A DNA stretch of 52,822 bases from positions 1 through 52,822 of the forward strand of contig UQLL01000017.1 in the NCBI GenBank assembly GCA_900541835.1, written 5' to 3'. The stretch is from an uncultured Porphyromonadaceae bacterium. Lineage in GTDB: Bacteria > Bacteroidota > Bacteroidia > Bacteroidales > Muribaculaceae. The notes beneath the pieces were generated by a model that saw only the letters and a program-made list of their open reading frames with translations, made no database searches and was not told the DNA's origin. Made by a program: the position numbers and the translations under genes. How positions within the stretch are numbered: position 1 is the first letter of the stretch; every line of letters begins with the position of its first letter. Shown piece by piece: positions 15,190 to 24,142 of this stretch.

Positions 15190-17595
15190 TTATTTGTTTA
15201 CAGGGAGTGTGATGGTGGCAGGCTTCATGCCCTTGGCGGTGGCGGTCAGGGTGACGGTACCCGCCTTGTCGCCCGACTGGACGATGGCGGTGCAGGCGCC
15301 GGAGAAGAGGGGCATCCGGGGCAGGTGGAAGAGGTCGAGGCTGGTGGGGTCGCCGTTGGCGGCGGCGCGGTACCGGCCGTCACCTTTCACTTTGAAATTG
15401 ACCATTTCGTTGGCGTAGGGAACGGGGTTGCCCGCCTTGTCCACGGCCTGAACTGTGATGTATGCAAGGTCTTCGCCGTCGGCTTTCAACGCAGGCACGG
15501 AGCTGGTGAGGCGCAGGGCGTAGGGCTTGCCGGCCGTTCGGACGGTCTGCTCGGCGGCGCGGTTGCCGGCGGCGTCGTAGGCCACCACGGTGACTTCGCC
15601 GGGCTGGTAGACGACGTCGTTCCACATCAGGCGGTAGCGGTGCTGGCGCGTGGAGTCATTCTTTTCGCGCATGCCCTGGCTCTTGCCGTTGACGAACAGC
15701 TCGGCCCTGGGGTAGCTGGTGTAGACGTAGACGGGAGTGACTTCCCCCTCGCGGCCGGGCCAGGTCCAATGGGGCAGGATGTGCAGGGTGTTGTCGGCGC
15801 GGTTCCAGCGCGAGCGGTAGAGGTAGTAGCGGTCCTTGGGGAGGGATGCGAGGTCTATGATGCCGTACAGGCTGGAGTGGTTGGGCCAGGCGTCGGTGTC
15901 GTATGGCGCGGGCTCGCCGAGGTAGTCGAAGCCGGTCCACACGAACTGGCCCATGTTGTAGTCCAGCGAGTCGTCGGCCAGGAAGTCGTCGTCGGGGAGG
16001 TTGGCCCATGAGGAAGCCTCGACGTCGTAGCTGCTGGACTGGTGGTCGGGGTGGATGACGTCCTTGCCCTGCCGGACGGGGAAGTGGTAGACGCCACGGC
16101 TGGAGAGCGTGGAGGCGGTCTCGGTGCCGAGCAGCACGCCCTGGGGGAGCTTGGCGATGGCCTCGGGGTAGCGGTTCACCTTGTAGTTGAAGGAGGGGAC
16201 CTGCATGGCGGCGGCGAATCCGTTGTTGACCACGGCGTCGAACTGGTCCATGCCCTGGGTGACGGGGCGCGTGGGGTCCTCGCGCCTTACGATGTCCTGG
16301 AGGAAAGTGAGCTCGCGCAGGCCGTCGGGACCCCACTGGCTTGGCACCTCGTTGCCGATGCTCCACATCACCACGGAGGGGCTGGAGCGGTAGGCGCGGA
16401 CCATGTTCTCGATGTCGCGCTCGGCCCATTCGTTAAACAGGGTGCCGTAGCCGTTTTCGGACTTGGGGCGGAATCCCCAGTCGTCGAATGGCTCCACCAT
16501 GAGCATGAGTCCGAGTTCGTCGCATAGGCGCACCAGCTCGGGGGCGGGCATGTTGTGCGAGGTGCGCACGGCGTCGGCGCCCATGTCCTTGAGCATGAGG
16601 AGCTGGTGGCGCAAGGCTGCGGTGTTGACGACGGCGCCGAGGGGGCCGAGGTCGTGGTGGTTGTTGACGCCCCGGAATTTTCTCTTTTCCCCATTCAGGT
16701 AGAAGCCGTCGCCGGCGCGTACCTCGACGGTACGGATGCCGAAGCGGGTGTGGTAGGTGTCGACGACGTTGCCGTCGACCACCACGTCGGTGGCGGCGCT
16801 ATATAAATAAGGTGTCTCGGGACTCCAGAGGTGCGGCTTCCTGACTTTGAGGAACTGCTGTACGTCGACGCCGGGGTAGAAGACGTAGGGGCGGGTGTCG
16901 GTGGCGACTACCTGTCCCCGGGCGTCGGTGACGGTGGTGGCCAGGGAAAACTTCTGTCCCTTGGCCAGGCCTCGGAGGGTGGTCTGGAGCCTGACGTCGG
17001 CGTAGTCGGGGCCGATGTATGGCGTGGTGAGGTAAACGCCCCATACGGGTATGTGCACGCGGTCGGTGGTGATGAGGTGGACGTTGCGGTAGAGGCCGGC
17101 GCCGGGGTACCAGCGGGAGGACCTGGGCAGGTTCTCCAGGCTCACCTCGAGGGTGTTGAGGCCCGGGCGGGCCACGCCGTCCAGGTCGGCGGTGAAGGAG
17201 TTGTAGCCGTAGGGCCAGTAGGCGACGTGGCGCCCGTTGACGTAGACGTGTGCGTGGGACATGGCGCCGTCGAAGAGGAGGGTGAGGGCCTTTCCGGCGG
17301 TGTCGGGCACGGAGAAGGTGGTCTTGTAGTATCCCTTGCCGACGTACGGGAGTCCGCCGGTGCGGCCGGTCTTCCAGGTGGCCTCGGTCTCGCCGTTCTG
17401 CTCTATGACGACTTTCTGGAGGTCGTTGTCGCGGCTGAACGGGCCGTAGATGGCCCAGTCGTGGGGGATGGTGACGGACTCCCACTTCGTGCTGTCCTTG
17501 GAAAATTGCCAGCCTGTCTTGAGCTGGACGTCGGTGCGGGCGGCTGCGGGCAGGCAGGATGCCAGCACCAGGACCGCGGCGAGTATGTTTTTCAT
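15190..17595 (-). CDS. Glycoside hydrolase family 2, probable beta-galactosidase
   Basis: An exported 801-residue GH2 enzyme that probably releases galactose from oligosaccharides for the downstream galK and galM. In order: a signal peptide (residues 1-20, with a possible lipobox LASC at C14), a sugar-binding jelly-roll domain (IPHDWAIYGPF, YVNGRHVAYWPYGYNSF), an immunoglobulin-like domain, and a TIM barrel with RTSHNMPAPELVRLCDELG. The acid/base is in WSIGNEVPSQW (about E414) and the likely nucleophile is in GTETASTLSSRG (about E490). C-terminal DUF4982/Ig-like domains carry PRAELFVNGKSQG. The substrate is inferred from gene context and could also be another beta-galactoside. Whether it is periplasmic or a lipoprotein is undecided. 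Confidence 0.93.
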   Translation of the reverse strand: MKNILAAVLVLASCLPAAARTDVQLKTGWQFSKDSTKWESVTIPHDWAIYGPFSRDNDLQKVVIEQNGETEATWKTGRTGGLPYVGKGYYKTTFSVPDTAGKALTLLFDGAMSHAHVYVNGRHVAYWPYGYNSFTADLDGVARPGLNTLEVSLENLPRSSRWYPGAGLYRNVHLITTDRVHIPVWGVYLTTPYIGPDYADVRLQTTLRGLAKGQKFSLATTVTDARGQVVATDTRPYVFYPGVDVQQFLKVRKPHLWSPETPYLYSAATDVVVDGNVVDTYHTRFGIRTVEVRAGDGFYLNGEKRKFRGVNNHHDLGPLGAVVNTAALRHQLLMLKDMGADAVRTSHNMPAPELVRLCDELGLMLMVEPFDDWGFRPKSENGYGTLFNEWAERDIENMVRAYRSSPSVVMWSIGNEVPSQWGPDGLRELTFLQDIVRREDPTRPVTQGMDQFDAVVNNGFAAAMQVPSFNYKVNRYPEAIAKLPQGVLLGTETASTLSSRGVYHFPVRQGKDVIHPDHQSSSYDVEASSWANLPDDDFLADDSLDYNMGQFVWTGFDYLGEPAPYDTDAWPNHSSLYGIIDLASLPKDRYYLYRSRWNRADNTLHILPHWTWPGREGEVTPVYVYTSYPRAELFVNGKSQGMREKNDSTRQHRYRLMWNDVVYQPGEVTVVAYDAAGNRAAEQTVRTAGKPYALRLTSSVPALKADGEDLAYITVQAVDKAGNPVPYANEMVNFKVKGDGRYRAAANGDPTSLDLFHLPRMPLFSGACTAIVQSGDKAGTVTLTATAKGMKPATITLPVNK

Positions 17596-17617
17596 ATAGT
17601 GCTCTTGTTTGAGACCA

Positions 17618-17648
17618 CAAAGATAGCGAAAAATCGGCTATAAAGCAA
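17618..17648 (-). promoter_or_regulatory. Promoter of the GH2-galK-galM operon
   Basis: On the minus strand TTG (17648-17646), a 20-nt spacer, and TATCTTTG (17625-17618). The GH2 ATG is 22 nt downstream. Confidence 0.75.
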
Positions 17649-17657
17649 GCCTGTTAA

Positions 17658-17701
17658 GGATTTTAAAGAAAAAGGGGGCGCGGCTGTGCGGCCGCGCCCC
17701 C
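17658..17701 (-). terminator. Rho-independent terminator of the first GLUG gene
   Basis: On the minus strand a GGGGGCGCGGC / GCCGCGCCCCC stem (17674-17701) is followed by TTTTTCTTTAAAATCC. It stops the 17723-24016 gene before the GH2 promoter. Confidence 0.85.
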
Positions 17702-17722
17702 GGAATAAGGGATTGTGGAAAG

Positions 17723-20700
17723 TTAGTTGCGGATGCGGAGGCTACGTGTGGTGCCGTCGGCGTAGCGGCGGACAACTACGTATACCTGTCCGTCTCGCTC
17801 GGCGGGACGGGCAACCTGCAGGCCGGAGACGGTGTACCAGGTCTCGGAGATGACGTCGGCGTCAGCGTCGATGCCGTCGACGCCGGTGGGCTTGTCGGCC
17901 TCGAGCTCGACGCGGCGGACGAGCTCGCCGGCGGTGGCTGTCAGGAAGAACTTGCCGGAGAAGGCGTCGCTGCTCCAGAGCCACTTGTTGGGTCCGGAAA
18001 GGGCCACGTTGCCGATGCTGGCTGTCCAGTTGACGCCGTCGGCGGCTCCGGTGAAGAAGGAGCCGGTAATGACGCCGTTGGAGGTGACGTGAGTCGGGTT
18101 GGGCATCACCTGCACGGCGTAGAGACGTGCCAGGTCATTGTCGTTGGCTGCCAGGTACGGGTAGGTGTACTGGTCGCCGCTGATCCAGCCGTCGCCCATG
18201 GACATGGAGGCGAGCTCTGCGCGGGTCTTGCCGGTGCCCAGGATGTTGTTGGCCAGGGAGTCGACGGAGACGAACCAGCAGTTCTCGACCTTGTTGGTCT
18301 CGGGGTTCCAGAGGCGGCCTGCGGTGCGCGGGTCGAAGCCAATCAGGGAGCCGGCGGTGTCGGCCGGAGCGATGATTTCGCCTGCGTTGTAGCAGTCGGT
18401 CAGGATGGTGTTGTTCTTGGTAGGACGGCCTACCAGGCCGCCTACGTTGGCTTTGCCGGTGACGGTGCCGAGGTTGTAGCAACGGGTCATCTTGGCTCCA
18501 CCCTCGCCTGCGATACCGCCTGTGCCGTAGCCCTTGGTGGCCTGCTTGGTGGTGGCGTTGACCACAACGGCGGCTGCCTGGTTGGTGACGGTGCCGACGT
18601 TGAAGCAGTCGTTGACCTGGGCGTTGGTCGAGTTGGCCTGGCCCACGATGCCGCCTGCGCGGCAGTTCTGGCAAGTGATGGCGCCGAGGTTGCGGCTCTC
18701 GCTGATGACTGCGGTGGCAGCGCCCAGAGTGCCTGCGATGCCGCCCGAGCCGAGCACGGCGTCGATGGCGCCGGTGTTGGAGCAGCGGGTGATGGTGGTA
18801 TAGGCGGCCGCATAGCCGATTATGCCGCCGGAGAAGTTATAGGCGTTGTTTACGTCGCCGGTGTTGTGGCAGTCGGCCACGAGTACGGGAGCGGCGACTG
18901 TGCCACCGGTCTTGTAATAGGCCAGGATGCCTGCGGCGTAAGCCTGCTTGGCGTTGGTGTTGATTATGGCGCCGGAGTTGCGGCAGCCCAGAATCTGCAT
19001 GCCCGGAGCAGACATCACGGCGATGCCGCCGATGGCGCCGTTGGTCTTGGAGGCCGTGGCGCGGGAGATGATGTCGCCCGTGTTGTAGCAGTTGCGGATG
19101 ATGATGGGGTTGAGAGCGGTGGCCGAGTAGTCAAGGTTGGAGATCAGGCCGCCGATCATGAAGCCGGCCTCCACGGCTGCCGTGTTGTAGCAGTCCTGCA
19201 GCACGGTGGAGTCCTTGCTGCCGGAGGTGGTGCGGCACCAGCCGATGAGGCCGCCGACGCCGTACATGACTTCGGGCTTGGCGAAGGTCAGTCTGCCGGT
19301 GTTGTAGCAGCGGGTCATCTTGACGTACTTGGCGGAGCCGATGAGGCCGCCTATGCTCTGCCCGGTGGAGGGAGCGGAGCGGGAGAAGGTATTGTGCACG
19401 GTGCCCACGTTGCCGCAGTCGGTCAGGATGGTGCCGTCGCCTGCATCGGCCAGCAGGGCGCCCAGATAGGTGGAGGCGCCGGTGATGGTGCCGTGGTTGA
19501 CGGCCTTCTCAAGGCGGGCGCCGGCATATGAGGTGCCGAATACGGATACGCCGCTGGTGCCGGTGAAGTTGATGTGGCTGGCGACGTTGCTTACGGTGCC
19601 GTAGAGGCGCGCGGTGACGGCGCCGCAGTTGGCCTTGCCGGCCTTGATGGTGCCGCGGAAGGTGAAGTTGCAGATCTTGCCGTCGGCGCCTACGGTGCGG
19701 ATGGGAGCGCGGTAGGTGTTGTCGGGCACGAACAGGCCGTTGCCGAAGTCCACGGTGTGGCCGTCGCCGTCGAGGGTGCCCTCGAGCAGGTCGGCGTCGC
19801 CGCCGAAGAGCATGGCGGGGGCGGAGGTGAAGGTCAGGTCGGCGGTCAGGCGCAGGAACTTGCCGGTGAAGCGGTCGTGAGTGCCGTCGATGTATGCGGC
19901 CAGGTTGTTCCAGTCATTGACGCTTGTGATCAGATAGGGGCTTGCCTGGGTGCCGTCGCCGGTCAGGGGCACGGGGGGTATGCGCTTGATGTCGATGGGA
20001 CGCTCGAAGCCGCTCAGCGAGCCGGTGACGGTGGCCTCCTCTACCTTTGTGGGCACGGCGCCGGTCTTGAGCTTGCCGTCCTGCACCTTATAATAGGTAG
20101 AGGGGTCGACGCTCCACGTCGCATTGCCGCTCAGGGTGGCGTCGGCGGTCAGGTCGCGTACGGTGACGTTGGCCGGCAGGGTCATGATGACGGTGCGGGC
20201 AGCCTGGAGCCTGGGCTCGTCGGCGAAAGTCTTCAGGATAGGATACTTGCCTGCGTCGTACTGCCAGTACTCCGTAGAGAGGCTGTCGATGGGCTGGCCG
20301 TCGGTCAGGCGCTCGGTGCTGAGACCGGTCATGCCTGCCCGGTCGTCGTTGGCGTAGGCGCCGAACTGTGCGGTGGGCAGCTCGTAGTAGGTCGAGAAGG
20401 GTGCGTCGGCCTCTACGGCTGTCTGGTTGGTGTTCATGCCGGCCACGGCGCCGCCGGTGGCGGTGACGGGGGTGCGGACGTTACCGATGGTAAGGCCGCC
20501 GAGGATGTTGTTCTTGCCCGGGCCCTTGGAGGTGCCGAGACGGTAGAGGTTGCCGACCAGGCCGCCGACTGCTCCGCCGGCTGCGTAGACCGGGCCCATG
20601 TTGAGCACGTTGCGCATGATGCCGCCCGACATGGAGGGGGCAATGCCGCCGACCACGTTGGGGTTGGAGCCGAAGTTGGCCCACTTGTAGCATTCTACGG

Positions 20701-23700
20701 CGCCGATATTGGCGCAGTTCTCGATGATGCCGTTGTTGCGGCCGGTGATGCCGCCGATGGAGTTGTAGCAGGAGGTGACAAGGCCTTCGTTGTAGCAGTC
20801 GATGATGCGGCCCTCCATCTCGTTCATGCCGGCGATGCCGCCTGCCCAGCAGGATACGGCCTTGATGTCGGCGTAGTTGCGGACGTTCTGTATCAGGCCG
20901 TAGTTGCTGCCGACACCTGCGGCGCAGCTTGCCCACATCTCGAAGTTACAGTCGGAGGCGAAGCGGATGTTCTTCAGCACGCCGTCGACATCGAGGCGAC
21001 CGATGAAGCCCTGGTAGCCGAAGGAGCCGCCGTTGCTGCCGGTATTGGGGGTGCCCATGGTGGTCTCGGTGGGAGGAGTCTTCCATATCAGGCCGCGGCC
21101 CTGCATGCGGTGGATGTAGTGGTTTCCACCGTCGTAGATGCCTGCGAAGCGGCAGTGAGCGTCGGAGGGCTGGGTGGCGATGCCGTGGAAAGCGGTGTCG
21201 AGCTCCAGGTCGATGTCGTTGGTCTGCAGGAAGTAGGAGCCGGGGAAGTACTGCTGCGAGTTGTTGGCGAAGTTGGCCAGGGCGATGAGGTCCGCCTTGG
21301 TGCTGATGCGGTAGGGGTCAAGCTCTGTGCCCGCGCCTGCGAAGGGCACCGGGGCGCACTTGATCTGATAGTAGAAGTTCTGGTTGCCGTTGATGAACAG
21401 CAGGGTGTCCACGCCGAAGTCGGTGATTACCAGCGAGTCGCCCACAATCTTGGAGGCATAGCCGGTGTCGTAGCCCTTGCCATCTTTGTAGAGCTTGAAG
21501 ATGGTGGAGCCGATGGCCGAGAGCTTGGCGTTGCGGTTGATGCTGGCAAGCGAGGCACCCTCGGTCAGCAGGATTGCCGATGCGCCCCACTGGGAGGCCG
21601 GAGTGTTCTTCCATGCTGTGAAGACGGGATAGGAGCCGGCCGAAGCGGTGAACTTGGCGGCGGGGAAGCCTGCGGGCAGGGTGCCGGAGGTGAGCTGGGC
21701 GGTGGTCATCGGAGTGCCGTTGGCGGAGTTGACGGAGAAGACCTGCTTGTCGTAGTAGATGTTCTCGGCCTTGCCCAGGGCGCCCTCCTCGACCTGGCCG
21801 AGAGTCTCGGCCCAGCCGGTGTTGCGGTTGTACTGGTAGGTCTCGGAGGTGACGGGAGCTGCCACGTACATGTTGCGGAAGGAGCTGGTGACGGTGCCTC
21901 CGGCGTTGGTAAGGCCGAAGACGCGGCCTGTCAGACCGCCGGTCATGCGGGAGTAGTAGGAGGCCACGCGGCCGCGGAAGTAGGCGTTCTCGATGCCGGA
22001 GCCGGTGACGCGGCCCGATACGCCGCCGACCTCGCAGTAGGAGTTGCGGCCCATGACGGTGCCGGTGGCGAAGGCGTCGGTCAGTGTGGAGGCGCTGAGG
22101 TGGCCGCAGATGCCGCCGGCCAGGATGCCGGTGGTGCTCCCCGACGAGGGGGCGCCGAGGCGATAGCCGTCGACCAGGCCGGAGAAGTAGATGCGCTCCG
22201 CGGTGGCGGAGGTGATGAGACCGGCCGCGCCGCCGCAGGTGGTGCCTCCGCCGGGATAGCCGACGATGGTGGCGCCGGTGGCGGAGCAGTCGCGGAAGTA
22301 GGTGTGGACCTCACCTGCCAGGCCGCCCTGCCAGCCGCCTGTGCAGACTACCTGGTTGTCGACCGAGGTACAGTTGCTCATGCCGAAGACCACGCCGGCT
22401 ATGCCGCCGGCCACCTGGCCCTGGACGATGAGGGTGGAGCCCGAAACGTGGCAGTTGTCGATGGAACCGTAAGTCCAGGCAGCGAGGATGCCGCCGTAGT
22501 TGGCGGTCATCTCCACGTCGGCGTTCTCCATGCGCACGTTCTTGAGCACGGCGGTGGTGTCGCACATGCCGAACAGGCCGCCAAAGCTCTCCTGGGTGGT
22601 GACGGAAAGGTTGCGGATTACGTGGTTGCCGCCGTCGAAAGTGCCTGCGAAGCGGTTCTGGAAGCCGCGGCCGATGGCGGTGAAGTTGGTTCCGGCCATG
22701 TCGATGTCGTTCATGACCTTGAAGAACTTGCCCTTGAAAGCCTGTGCCTGCTTGGCGTAGTTGGGCGGGGTGTTGGGGTTGTAGTCGGTGCAGTCCTGGG
22801 TCTTCTGGCTGAGCAGGACCAGGTCGTCGCGGGTCTTGATCTGGTACGGGTCGGCCTCGGTGCCGGCGCCGGCGAACTCGGTGACGTCAAGCACGGGGAA
22901 GCGCACCGGGGTCTGGGTCTGGATCTTGCCGTTGAGGAAGGGTGCCAGGAAGTAGCGGGCGGAGGCGCCGTTGCTCAGGGCGCTCCACTTGCCGAAGGTC
23001 AGGGTGTTGGTCTGCTTGACGCCGGTCAGGGTGTCGAGCATGATGTCGTTGGCAAGGGGTGCCTGGAGCACCACGTTGCCGGCATCGTTGAGGGTGTAGC
23101 CGCCCACCGAGCAGGTCAGGAAGTCGGCGTTCTGCGGATAGGCGCGCACTACCTGGGAGTGTATGACGCCCGAGGAGTAGCGGTTCAGGTCGATGTTGAC
23201 GGTGCAGCCGAAGTTGCCGAAGTTGACCACCGATACCTGGTTGTCGAAGGGCTGGGAGACGATGACGTTGTATGTCTGCGTGGAGCCGTTGAAGACGTCG
23301 GTGCTCATGGTGGCGTTGGAGCGGGCGTAGGTGCCGTCGTAGCCTGCAATCATGAATGAGCCGGCCTGGGTGCCCGACTTGACGAAGACGCCGAACCAGG
23401 AGTCGATGACGACGCCGTTGTCGGTGGCGTGGCCCGTCATTGCGGTGTTGTAGTTGGGCTTGCCGTCGGGTCCGCACAGTGCCAGCCACATGTCGCCGTA
23501 TGTGGGATGCACGTACAGCTTCTGGGCGGGGATGGTCAGTGTGCCGGTGGCGGCGTCATAGTGGGCGCGGACGTCGATGTCTCCGGTCCAGAAGTTGTGG
23601 AGGATGATGGAGTCCTTGCCTGCCACGCGCTGGATGGAGCCGCCGTTGCCGCCGTCGCCCTGGGTGGAGACGAGCGACTTGTAGGTCATGACGTACTGTC

Positions 23701-24016
23701 CTGCCAGTGCGTCGATTGCGGGTGCCTTGGCCGGGAGCGCGGCGCGGCGCGGCGTGGCGTTGGCCACGGGCGTGAAGCCGGTCATGGCCTTGCCCAGGCG
23801 CGCCGGCGTCATGACTGTGGCCGGGCCTGCCTGGGCCTGCGGCGCCTGGGGCGACGCGGGCTGCGGACCGGCCAGGTCCGTGACGGAGCCCGAGGCCTGC
23901 TCCGGGGTAAGAGCCGGAGTGCCTGGCACCGCCACCTGGGGAAGCGGCACGGAGGCTATCAGCCCCGAGGCCGCCAGTGATAGCATGGCTGCTACCAGTA
24001 GTCCCTTCTTTCTCAT
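17723..24016 (-). CDS. Giant secreted GLUG-repeat surface protein (paralogue 1)
   Basis: A 2097-residue exported protein of unknown target, probably a surface adhesin or glycan-binding protein. After a signal peptide (MRKKGLLVAAMLSLAASGL) comes a proline/glutamine/alanine-rich linker (about 40-75). A two-lobed N-terminal module follows (about 95-385; second lobe with VSVVNFGNFGCTVNIDLNR). Three units then open with AGTEADPYQI, AGTELDPYRI and GDGTQASPYLI at about residues 392, 902 and 1355. Each is followed by DIDM/FxGxFDGGNH and many GLUG-type repeats (GGIAG, CYNTG), which typically build a right-handed beta-helix. It ends with WYTVSGL, RPAERDG and YVVVRRYADG. The paralogue at 44774-51100 has the same layout. 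Confidence 0.88.
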   Translation of the reverse strand: MRKKGLLVAAMLSLAASGLIASVPLPQVAVPGTPALTPEQASGSVTDLAGPQPASPQAPQAQAGPATVMTPARLGKAMTGFTPVANATPRRAALPAKAPAIDALAGQYVMTYKSLVSTQGDGGNGGSIQRVAGKDSIILHNFWTGDIDVRAHYDAATGTLTIPAQKLYVHPTYGDMWLALCGPDGKPNYNTAMTGHATDNGVVIDSWFGVFVKSGTQAGSFMIAGYDGTYARSNATMSTDVFNGSTQTYNVIVSQPFDNQVSVVNFGNFGCTVNIDLNRYSSGVIHSQVVRAYPQNADFLTCSVGGYTLNDAGNVVLQAPLANDIMLDTLTGVKQTNTLTFGKWSALSNGASARYFLAPFLNGKIQTQTPVRFPVLDVTEFAGAGTEADPYQIKTRDDLVLLSQKTQDCTDYNPNTPPNYAKQAQAFKGKFFKVMNDIDMAGTNFTAIGRGFQNRFAGTFDGGNHVIRNLSVTTQESFGGLFGMCDTTAVLKNVRMENADVEMTANYGGILAAWTYGSIDNCHVSGSTLIVQGQVAGGIAGVVFGMSNCTSVDNQVVCTGGWQGGLAGEVHTYFRDCSATGATIVGYPGGGTTCGGAAGLITSATAERIYFSGLVDGYRLGAPSSGSTTGILAGGICGHLSASTLTDAFATGTVMGRNSYCEVGGVSGRVTGSGIENAYFRGRVASYYSRMTGGLTGRVFGLTNAGGTVTSSFRNMYVAAPVTSETYQYNRNTGWAETLGQVEEGALGKAENIYYDKQVFSVNSANGTPMTTAQLTSGTLPAGFPAAKFTASAGSYPVFTAWKNTPASQWGASAILLTEGASLASINRNAKLSAIGSTIFKLYKDGKGYDTGYASKIVGDSLVITDFGVDTLLFINGNQNFYYQIKCAPVPFAGAGTELDPYRISTKADLIALANFANNSQQYFPGSYFLQTNDIDLELDTAFHGIATQPSDAHCRFAGIYDGGNHYIHRMQGRGLIWKTPPTETTMGTPNTGSNGGSFGYQGFIGRLDVDGVLKNIRFASDCNFEMWASCAAGVGSNYGLIQNVRNYADIKAVSCWAGGIAGMNEMEGRIIDCYNEGLVTSCYNSIGGITGRNNGIIENCANIGAVECYKWANFGSNPNVVGGIAPSMSGGIMRNVLNMGPVYAAGGAVGGLVGNLYRLGTSKGPGKNNILGGLTIGNVRTPVTATGGAVAGMNTNQTAVEADAPFSTYYELPTAQFGAYANDDRAGMTGLSTERLTDGQPIDSLSTEYWQYDAGKYPILKTFADEPRLQAARTVIMTLPANVTVRDLTADATLSGNATWSVDPSTYYKVQDGKLKTGAVPTKVEEATVTGSLSGFERPIDIKRIPPVPLTGDGTQASPYLITSVNDWNNLAAYIDGTHDRFTGKFLRLTADLTFTSAPAMLFGGDADLLEGTLDGDGHTVDFGNGLFVPDNTYRAPIRTVGADGKICNFTFRGTIKAGKANCGAVTARLYGTVSNVASHINFTGTSGVSVFGTSYAGARLEKAVNHGTITGASTYLGALLADAGDGTILTDCGNVGTVHNTFSRSAPSTGQSIGGLIGSAKYVKMTRCYNTGRLTFAKPEVMYGVGGLIGWCRTTSGSKDSTVLQDCYNTAAVEAGFMIGGLISNLDYSATALNPIIIRNCYNTGDIISRATASKTNGAIGGIAVMSAPGMQILGCRNSGAIINTNAKQAYAAGILAYYKTGGTVAAPVLVADCHNTGDVNNAYNFSGGIIGYAAAYTTITRCSNTGAIDAVLGSGGIAGTLGAATAVISESRNLGAITCQNCRAGGIVGQANSTNAQVNDCFNVGTVTNQAAAVVVNATTKQATKGYGTGGIAGEGGAKMTRCYNLGTVTGKANVGGLVGRPTKNNTILTDCYNAGEIIAPADTAGSLIGFDPRTAGRLWNPETNKVENCWFVSVDSLANNILGTGKTRAELASMSMGDGWISGDQYTYPYLAANDNDLARLYAVQVMPNPTHVTSNGVITGSFFTGAADGVNWTASIGNVALSGPNKWLWSSDAFSGKFFLTATAGELVRRVELEADKPTGVDGIDADADVISETWYTVSGLQVARPAERDGQVYVVVRRYADGTTRSLRIRN

Positions 24017-24092
24017 GAGATGTGGAAGTTAGTTATTAAATTAAAAAAATGTGTTGTGGTTGGTATTAGGCGTTTTGTCGCGGATGGACGTT

Positions 24093-24138
24093 CCGGCACG
24101 TGCAGGGACGCATCCTGGTGCGCCCCTGCACGTGCTGG
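24093..24138. repeat. Palindromic repeat downstream of M6 protease 1
   Basis: An imperfect palindrome with arms CCGGCACGTGCAGGGACGCA and its near complement, centred at about 24115. It is the GGGACGCA/TGCGCCCC form of the dispersed family. It ends just beyond the stop of the protease gene (24143) and may act as its terminator. Confidence 0.7.
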
Positions 24139-24142
24139 TTAA

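Noticed and set aside
19574..23359. A long plus-strand open frame of more than 1200 codons opposite the first GLUG gene
   Set aside because: It is the antisense shadow of the GC-rich GLUG gene: glycine/valine/alanine-rich, no domains, and no promoter or stop logic of its own.
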